Of a stretch of DNA of 10,931 bases, positions 5,107-10,931 are shown one piece after another (position 1 is the stretch's first letter; every line of letters begins with the position of its first letter). Below the pieces are notes generated by a model. It was not told the origin of the DNA and searched no databases. It saw nothing but the letters and a program-made list of their open reading frames with translations. Source of the DNA: Bacteroidales bacterium UBA6366 (GTDB lineage Bacteria > Bacteroidota > Bacteroidia > Bacteroidales > UBA932); assembly GCA_002438845.1 (NCBI GenBank), contig DJRG01000079.1:1-10931 (forward strand), written 5' to 3'. A program made the translations under genes and the position numbers.

Positions 5107-7506
5107 TTAGTCATTGTTCATCTGCGTGATGTCCGGCTTCCAGCGCTCGGAGTCACCGATGAGCCACTCGGCGTAGTAGTCGGCCATGCGCCAGAAGAAA
5201 TATTCGTTCATGTCACCGAAGCCGTGACGCTGGCCAGGTAGAATCAGCATGTCGAACCTTTTGTTGGCCCTGATCAAGGCGTTGACCACTCGGATGGTGT
5301 TGGCTGGGTGGACGTTGTTGTCGATGTCCCCGTGCACGAGCATCAGGTGGCCTTTCAGGTTTCCGGCGATCTCCGGATTGGTCTTGATGCTATAGACGAA
5401 CGTGGTGTCACCCTTGTCGATCTTCTCCAGGACTCCGTGATGCTGCTCACTCCACCAGCGGTTGTAGATGCTGTTGTCGTGGTTGCCGGCGCAGGAGACC
5501 GCAACCTTGAAGAAGTCAGGATATTTAAGAATCGCGGCTGTGCTCATGAATCCGCCGCCGGAATGCCCGTGGATTCCAACCCTGTCAAGGTCGATGAATG
5601 AATGTCTTGCACCGAGCTGCTGGATGGCATATTTCTGATCCTCAAGGCCATAGTCGCGAAGGTTGCCGTAGCCGTAGTTGTGGTACCACTTGGAACGGTT
5701 AGGATGCCCGCCACGGTTGCCGACCGTGATGACGATCATTCCCAGCTGAGCGAGCCTGTCCGTGCGGGTAAAGCCCTTGCTCCATGAGATGTTGTTGGCT
5801 TCCACTTGAGGGCCAGGGTAGACATAGTCACAGATCGGATAGACCTTTGTGGAGTCGAAGTCGTAAGGCTTGTACATTGCTCCGTAGAGGTCAGTGACTC
5901 CATCGGCGGCTTTCACCTTGAACCTCTCCGGGAACTTGTAGCCGGCCTCGAACAACAGGCTCAGGTCAGCGGTCTCAAGGTCGGAGATTCTCTTGCCGGC
6001 AGCCGAGAACAAGGCCACCGCCGGGGTCCAATCTACACGTGAATAGTTGGCCACGAAGTACTTGGCGTCATCGCTGGCTGTAGAGAGCACGTCCATGTCG
6101 TTCATGTCCAGCTGTTGGAGAGTACCGCCTGTGAGCGGGACCCTGAACGTGTGCATCTGGTAAGGATTCTCGTCCTTGTTCACACCGCAGGCACTCAGCA
6201 GGATGTAACCCTCCTTCTCGTTCACGCCGAGAATGTCCTCCACATGGAAGGCCCCGTCGGTCAGATTCCTGACAAATGCCCCATCATTATTATATAGGTA
6301 GATGTTTGCCCAACCGTTGCGCTCAGACCAGTGCAGGATCTGCTTTCCGCCACCGATAAGGAACGGAGTCCGATATTCCACGTAGGTTCTTTCCCTCTCG
6401 GAAATAATGGTTTTTGTCGAGTCAGAATCAACTCCTACCCAGCAGAGATCCAGCCTCTTGAGGTCACGGCTCTGGCGCACGAGATAGAACCCGGAGTTGT
6501 CGCCCAGCCACTCGTTCTTCCAGAAATCCAGATAGTTGTCCTTGGCTGTCCTTCTGGCGTTTTGCAGCGACACTTCCTGGTCTTTGAACGCCTGGCTCTT
6601 GATCTGCTTGAAAGAGGCTTCTGTGCGTGAATCGTTCATGGTGAACATGTACAGGTAGCCTTTAGGCCCCGGCTCGCCGGGCATCTGGTACTTGTAGGTC
6701 TCCAGTTCGGGACGCTTCCCGCCCACGGAATTGATAACCCAAAGATCGTCCAGCTTCCTCATGTCCCACTTCATCGTGGCGAAACGCTTCGAGTCCGGAG
6801 ACCATACAAGCTCGCCAGGGTAGTGTCTCTTGGTAGAGTCCGCCTCGGTGTCGCCGGCATAGTTGCCGTAGCCGTAGCCGAACTGGCGGATTCCGTCAGT
6901 TGTCAGGCGATGCTCCACGATAGTGCTGTCCTTCTCGTCCTTGGCGGCCTTGCGGAGACTGGTCGAATCCATCACCCAAAGGTTGGAGCCCTTGGCATAG
7001 ACTCCGAACTCTCCGTTAGGTGCTACGGATGCCCAGCGAGGGTACTTTTCTTTCTCTTTCGCCACGGTGTCAAGTTTCGCCGTCGCGATCTCATAGCGGA
7101 AATATGTCGTGTCCCTGTCGTTCTGAAGCCCGGAGATAATGTTGAAAGTGAATGCTTTGTCGTCCTTCAACTCCAAATCTCTCATAGGAATATGCTTGGC
7201 ATCAAAGGGGTAGTGCACAAACTCGGTGACCTGCATCGCGAGTCTGTCCATGTCGAAAACTTCAGTCTTCGTCCCTTTGGCCGGATCGACAATGTAGTAA
7301 TGCGTTCCCTGTGGAGTGCGCCAGCTGTACCAGAACTTGTCGCTGTCCTTGAACCAGTTTGGGGTGATCTGCGTGGAGAACACCATCTGGTTCACCTTTT
7401 TGGCCGAAAATCTCTCGGCGAGAGCGTAATTGGCCTTCTGCGTCTGCGCGAAACCCGCCGCGCAAAATAGCAGTGCCGCACATGCAAGTGCGAAAATCTT
7501 CTTCAT
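5107..7506 (-). CDS. Secreted S9-family serine peptidase (DPP-IV fold)
   Basis: This 799-residue exported prolyl-oligopeptidase-family enzyme is likely periplasmic or outer-surface and cleaves short peptides. The signal peptide MKKIFALACAALLFCAAGFAQ is clear. A DPPIV_N-type beta-propeller covers about residues 30-520 (PGELVWSPDSKRFA, then the conserved KYQMPGEPGPKGYLY). The alpha/beta-hydrolase domain follows from about 560. The catalytic triad is visible: Ser649 in GIHGHSGGGF, Asp729 in VHGDIDNNVHP and His761 in PGQRHGFGDM. The double-Glu motif (DWVYEEE in human DPP4), which holds the free N-terminus of substrates, is not seen at the equivalent place (about residues 208-225, GYGNYAGDTEAD), so strict dipeptidyl-aminopeptidase activity is doubtful. 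I prefer MKKIF (7506) to a start three codons earlier (7515) for its normal signal sequence. It lies 26 nt after the GH2 gene and is probably co-transcribed with it. Confidence 0.92.
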   Translation of the reverse strand: MKKIFALACAALLFCAAGFAQTQKANYALAERFSAKKVNQMVFSTQITPNWFKDSDKFWYSWRTPQGTHYYIVDPAKGTKTEVFDMDRLAMQVTEFVHYPFDAKHIPMRDLELKDDKAFTFNIISGLQNDRDTTYFRYEIATAKLDTVAKEKEKYPRWASVAPNGEFGVYAKGSNLWVMDSTSLRKAAKDEKDSTIVEHRLTTDGIRQFGYGYGNYAGDTEADSTKRHYPGELVWSPDSKRFATMKWDMRKLDDLWVINSVGGKRPELETYKYQMPGEPGPKGYLYMFTMNDSRTEASFKQIKSQAFKDQEVSLQNARRTAKDNYLDFWKNEWLGDNSGFYLVRQSRDLKRLDLCWVGVDSDSTKTIISERERTYVEYRTPFLIGGGKQILHWSERNGWANIYLYNNDGAFVRNLTDGAFHVEDILGVNEKEGYILLSACGVNKDENPYQMHTFRVPLTGGTLQQLDMNDMDVLSTASDDAKYFVANYSRVDWTPAVALFSAAGKRISDLETADLSLLFEAGYKFPERFKVKAADGVTDLYGAMYKPYDFDSTKVYPICDYVYPGPQVEANNISWSKGFTRTDRLAQLGMIVITVGNRGGHPNRSKWYHNYGYGNLRDYGLEDQKYAIQQLGARHSFIDLDRVGIHGHSGGGFMSTAAILKYPDFFKVAVSCAGNHDNSIYNRWWSEQHHGVLEKIDKGDTTFVYSIKTNPEIAGNLKGHLMLVHGDIDNNVHPANTIRVVNALIRANKRFDMLILPGQRHGFGDMNEYFFWRMADYYAEWLIGDSERWKPDITQMNND

Positions 7507-7532
7507 AAATATCATTGAATATGTTTGATTGG

Positions 7533-10013
7533 CTACAGTGTGATTTCACATCCTTCAAGTCCGTCACAGGCTGCTTTGACTGTGATCTTCCCCTTGCCTG
7601 TACGTCTTACTATGACACTTGCCAGTCCGTTGAAGGCTTTGATTTCATCCGAGTGGAAAGGAGTATGGCATGTGGCGTCGCCGGCATCCACGGCCACGAT
7701 CTCTCCCGCGCCCGAAACGCTGAACTTGATCTTGTCACAGGCCGTAGGAACCATATCCCCGTGGCTGTCTGCGATTTTCACATCCACAAAGATGATGTCT
7801 TCCGATGAATATGTCTGCGTGGAAGCCGGAGCGCAGTCGCCGCCGAAATCTGTGGAAGGGCCACGGCCATATTCACAAGCCATAAGGATCTTCGCCGGGC
7901 TTCCGGTGGTGCTGATGGCGCTTTCAATCGTCTGCCCGTCAGATGTTTGCCCGATTACCTTGACGATGCCGGGCTCGTAGATGACGTTGTCCCAAAGGAA
8001 TCGATATTCATTGGCCCCCTTGGTCTTTCCGCCGTAGGATTTGCCATTGACGAAGAGTTCTGCGGAAACGCAGTTCGTGTAGGCCTGCACCGGAGTGTTC
8101 TGGCCTTCGCGGCCGGCCCAGTTCCAGTGTGGCATCAGATGCAGCACCGGCTCTGAAGACCAGCGGGACTTGTAGAGCCAGTACCTGTCCTTAGGGAAGC
8201 CGGCAAGGTCTATGATCCCGAAGTACGAGCTTCTGGAAGGTGTGGCCACTGCCCCTTTCTCGGCCAGTTCCTTTTCGGCCTTGGCCCGAGCCTCCTCGTC
8301 ATGGAAATTCGTCAGGATCGTAAGATCTGTATTATAAGGTGTAGGCTCGCCAAGGTAATCGAAACCGGTCCAGACGAACTCCCCGAGGCAAGAAGGATTC
8401 TTGTCCTCCTCGGCCCATTCCTGATCCGGAAGCTGTCCCCACGGAACTGTGAACATGTCGAACGAACAGACCTGGAAATTGTCCAGCGCCCCATCTTCCT
8501 TATTGCTTAACGGGAATATGTACACGCCCCTTGAGCTGACCGTCGAGGCCGTCTCGCTTCCCAGATACAACTTGCCGGGGTTGGCCGCATGGAACTTGCC
8601 GTAGAGGTGCGGCTTGTAGTTGAATCCGTAGATGTCCATCGTGTTGCGGAAATCCTGCTCGGATGCCCACGGGTTGTCGCTTCCGTAGCTCGTGAGCCTT
8701 GTAGGATCTTCACTGTGACATACTTCCGTTAGATGGTATGCGATGCCGTATTTCTCCGGATAGCCCTGCTCCGCGGTCTCGTTGCCGATGCTCCACATTA
8801 TCACTGACGGATGATTGCGGTCCCTTCGGATCATCGCCTTGAGATCCTTGTCCGCCCATTTGTCGAACAGTTTGGCGTAGCCGTTCTCTTTCTTGGCTAT
8901 CGTCCAGGTGTCGGTCAGCTCGTTCATCACAAGGAATCCCATCCTGTCGCAAAGGTCGAGAAGTTCCGGGGCCGGAGGGTTGTGGGATGTACGGATGGAG
9001 TTGCAGCCCATGTCCTTGAGCATATTCAGTCTTCTGATCCAAGCCGTTTCGTTCCAGGCGGCTCCGAGGGCTCCGGCGTCGTGATGCAGGCAAACTCCTT
9101 TGATGAAAGTCTTTTCTCCGTTGACGTACAGGCCGTCGGCTTTATATTCAAGATCCCTCAGGCCGAAGGTGGTTCTGTAGATGTCTGTCCGGCCGTCCTT
9201 TGTGGTTACGGTCGTGAAGGCTTGGTACAGCGCCGGGTGCTCCGGGCTCCAGAACTCCGCATCCTCCAGAGTGAATTTCTGGGAGACACTGACTCCGTCT
9301 GTGATCGCTTTCACCTTTGTTTCCCCTGAGACCAGAAGCTTCGCCTTCCCGGCTGTGCGGTTTCGCTTGTTCATCGCATCGACAACCTTGAATATCTCCG
9401 TGCGCACCGTTCCGTCGACAGCCTTCCCGGCGTTCCGCAGCGTGATGTCAAGGCAGACCTCGTTCCCCTTGGTCGTGACGAACGTCCCCCATTGCGCCAC
9501 CCCGACAGGCTCCGCCACAGTCAGATAGACATTCCTGTAGATTCCTCCTCCAGGGTACCACCGGCTCGACTCCTCCGGATTGTCCAGTGTCACCTTTATG
9601 AGATTGTCCCCCGCCTTAATGAAGGGAGTCAGATCCGCCCGGAACGAAGAGTACCCGTACGGCCACTCGGTGACATATTCATTGTTGCAGAACACTTTGG
9701 CGTAGGACATCGCTCCGCCGAAATCGAGATAGAATTGTTTCTTTGATTTAAGGTCTTTCGCTTCAACCGAAAGGATTTTTGAATATTCCGCCTTGCCCCA
9801 CCACGCCAGTTTCCCTGACTCACCGGGATATTCCTGGACGAACGGGCCGTCCACACCCCAGTCATGTGGCAGATTGAGAATCCACCTTTCACCGTCCTTG
9901 CTGAACGTCCATCCATCGTTCCAAAGGGTGCTTCCGAGCGGCTGCGCTGACATATTCAAAGATAACGCCGCCGCCATGAAAGCGAAAGCGATGTTTAAAA
10001 AGCTCTTTTTCAT
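7533..10013 (-). CDS. Secreted glycoside hydrolase family 2 (beta-galactosidase-like)
   Basis: This 826-residue retaining glycosidase most likely removes beta-galactose (or related beta-linked sugars) from glycans in the periplasm or at the surface. It starts with a signal peptide (MKKSFLNIAFAFMAAALSLNMSAQ). Next come the GH2 sugar-binding jelly roll (about 25-175; WYPGGGIYRNVYL near its end), the immunoglobulin-like domain (about 180-290) and the TIM barrel (about 295-590; KGVCLHHDAGALGAA, SIRTSHNPP). The acid/base is Glu412 in WSIGNETAEQ and the nucleophile Glu487 in LGSETAST, 75 residues apart as in LacZ. GEFVWTGFDYLGEPTPY follows. The C-terminus has a DUF4982-like domain (about 610-670) and a final Ig-like GH2 C-terminal domain to GCEITL. 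MKKSF (10013) is chosen over an ATG 33 nt upstream because the earlier one would put extra residues before the signal peptide and overlap the likely promoter. It is the first gene of a minus-strand pair with the S9 peptidase. The exact substrate cannot be read from sequence. Confidence 0.92.
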   Translation of the reverse strand: MKKSFLNIAFAFMAAALSLNMSAQPLGSTLWNDGWTFSKDGERWILNLPHDWGVDGPFVQEYPGESGKLAWWGKAEYSKILSVEAKDLKSKKQFYLDFGGAMSYAKVFCNNEYVTEWPYGYSSFRADLTPFIKAGDNLIKVTLDNPEESSRWYPGGGIYRNVYLTVAEPVGVAQWGTFVTTKGNEVCLDITLRNAGKAVDGTVRTEIFKVVDAMNKRNRTAGKAKLLVSGETKVKAITDGVSVSQKFTLEDAEFWSPEHPALYQAFTTVTTKDGRTDIYRTTFGLRDLEYKADGLYVNGEKTFIKGVCLHHDAGALGAAWNETAWIRRLNMLKDMGCNSIRTSHNPPAPELLDLCDRMGFLVMNELTDTWTIAKKENGYAKLFDKWADKDLKAMIRRDRNHPSVIMWSIGNETAEQGYPEKYGIAYHLTEVCHSEDPTRLTSYGSDNPWASEQDFRNTMDIYGFNYKPHLYGKFHAANPGKLYLGSETASTVSSRGVYIFPLSNKEDGALDNFQVCSFDMFTVPWGQLPDQEWAEEDKNPSCLGEFVWTGFDYLGEPTPYNTDLTILTNFHDEEARAKAEKELAEKGAVATPSRSSYFGIIDLAGFPKDRYWLYKSRWSSEPVLHLMPHWNWAGREGQNTPVQAYTNCVSAELFVNGKSYGGKTKGANEYRFLWDNVIYEPGIVKVIGQTSDGQTIESAISTTGSPAKILMACEYGRGPSTDFGGDCAPASTQTYSSEDIIFVDVKIADSHGDMVPTACDKIKFSVSGAGEIVAVDAGDATCHTPFHSDEIKAFNGLASVIVRRTGKGKITVKAACDGLEGCEITL

Positions 10014-10017
10014 GTGG

Positions 10018-10046
10018 TAAAGATAGCGATTTTTTGGAAATTGCAA
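10018..10046 (-). promoter_or_regulatory. Possible promoter of the GH2-peptidase pair
   Basis: On the minus strand TATCTTTA (10025 to 10018) matches the TAnnTTTG -7 consensus in all but the last base. It is preceded after 18 nt by TTG (10046-10044). The -7 box ends 4 nt before the ATG at 10013, so the transcript would have almost no leader. No operator or activator site is evident. Confidence 0.4.
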
Positions 10047-10088
10047 CGTTTTGCCGTAAGAAACTGAGAGAATCTATCCGCTTGATGC

Positions 10089-10119
10089 TTTGTTAATTGA
10101 AGAATTATCCGTAAATTTG
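10089..10119 (+). promoter_or_regulatory. Strong Bacteroidota promoter of the str (rpsL) operon
   Basis: TTTG (10089-10092) is followed after exactly 19 nt by TAAATTTG (10112-10119). This matches the sigma-ABfr consensus TTTG-N19-TAnnTTTG at every defined position. It is 49 nt before the rpsL start codon, as expected for a highly expressed ribosomal-protein operon. Confidence 0.85.
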
Positions 10120-10122
10120 CAG

Positions 10123-10139
10123 CCCCAAAATGTTTGGGG
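10123..10139 (+). promoter_or_regulatory. Leader hairpin at the 5' end of the rpsL mRNA
   Basis: CCCCAAA (10123-10129) pairs with TTTGGGG (10133-10139) around the 3-nt loop ATG. Given the -7 box at 10112-10119, the stem would lie at or very near the mRNA 5' end. It could protect the transcript or take part in control by a ribosomal protein. No known S7 or S12 regulatory fold is recognised, so the role is open. Confidence 0.45.
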
Positions 10140-10168
10140 AAACATAAATATTAGATTTACAATCATTT

Positions 10169-10552
<384 letters not shown>

Positions 10553-10593
10553 TCCGTTTCATTAATCTTTATCACCTTTAATTTTTACTCACA

Positions 10594-10931
10594 ATGAGAA
10601 AATCGAAGCCTAAAAAGAGGATTCTACTTCCTGATCCTAAGTTTCACGATGTCGAGGTAACCCGTTTCGTGAACAATCTTATGTTGCAGGGGAAGAAGAG
10701 TATCGCGTATTCTATTTTTTACGATGCCATTGACATGGTAGGCGAGAAGATGAAGGATTCTGACAAGGCTCCTCTAGATATCTGGAGGAAGGCACTCGAA
10801 AACGTTACCCCTCAGATCGAGGTCAAGTCACGTCGTGTAGGAGGTGCAAACTTCCAGGTGCCTACTGAGTTGCGTCCGGAAAGAAAAGTCTCGCTCTCGA
10901 TGAAGAACCTGATCAACTTCGCCCGCAAGCG
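10594..10931 (+). CDS. rpsG: 30S ribosomal protein S7, 3' end cut by the window
   Basis: The frame is open from ATG 10594 to the window edge, giving 112 complete codons of the usual ~158. It begins MRKSKPKKRILLPDPKFHD and continues with VTRFVNNLMLQGKKSIAYSIFYDA, then VKSRRVGGANFQVPTEL and KNLINFARKR, all standard S7 sequence. S7 starts assembly of the 30S head by binding 16S rRNA. It follows rpsL in the same operon, where fusA would be expected next outside the window. Confidence 0.95.
   Translation, partial: MRKSKPKKRILLPDPKFHDVEVTRFVNNLMLQGKKSIAYSIFYDAIDMVGEKMKDSDKAPLDIWRKALENVTPQIEVKSRRVGGANFQVPTELRPERKVSLSMKNLINFARK

Noticed and set aside
6823..7470. 215-codon plus-strand frame
   Set aside because: It is antisense to the S9 peptidase, whose signal peptide, propeller and triad are clear. 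The antisense frame shows no family motifs.
8811..9329. 172-codon plus-strand frame
   Set aside because: It is antisense to the GH2 catalytic barrel and has no motifs. It is a by-product of GC-biased codon use in the true gene.

Overview
The window looks like chromosome of a Bacteroidales-type member of the Bacteroidota. The evidence is promoters of the TTTG-N19-TAnnTTTG class, weak or absent Shine-Dalgarno sequences, a TlpA-like thioredoxin lipoprotein with a DUF4369-like front end, an Rpn/PD-(D/E)XK 'transposase' of the kind abundant in gut Bacteroidales, and an rpsL-rpsG start of the str operon. Genus cannot be fixed from the sequence alone.

Layout. (1) 1-724: a decayed IS5-family insertion sequence. 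Its transposase has lost the stretch between the first and second catalytic Asp and carries frame changes, but its right terminal inverted repeat is intact. (2) 721-1298: about 580 bp of non-coding, repeat-rich DNA with a GC-rich hairpin, an 8-bp palindrome and two degenerate ~51-bp tandem units. (3) 1299-2498: an intact Rpn-family PD-(D/E)XK nuclease gene. Its N-terminus is a nine-fold pentapeptide (15-bp) repeat array containing a perfect 22-bp inverted repeat. (4) 2528-2606: a 73-bp MITE flanked by TTA, whose ends resemble the right end of the decayed IS. (5) 2698-3708: a ThiL/PurM-fold protein that has lost most of the metal and nucleotide-binding Asp residues of real thiamine-monophosphate kinases. 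(6) 3778-4965: a thioredoxin-fold (CGPC) lipoprotein. (7) 5011-5055: a strong bidirectional terminator between convergent genes. (8) 10013 down to 5107, minus strand: a likely two-gene operon of a secreted GH2 beta-galactosidase-like glycosidase followed 26 nt later by a secreted S9 (DPP-IV-fold) serine peptidase. (9) 10089-end, plus strand: a near-ideal promoter, a short leader with a 7-bp hairpin, rpsL, and the 5' part of rpsG.

How it fits together. The right part (GH2/S9 pair, str operon) is ordinary core and nutrient-acquisition material. The left part (1-2606) is an accessory island of mobile-element debris around an Rpn nuclease gene. Rpn proteins are known recombination-promoting nucleases, some with antiphage activity. 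The most distinctive signals are the repeat-built N-terminus of the Rpn protein with its embedded hairpin, a possible internal start that would give a C-terminal small protein (as in the E. coli rpn/rpnS arrangement), the IS/MITE pair, and the intact but apparently catalytically dead ThiL homologue.
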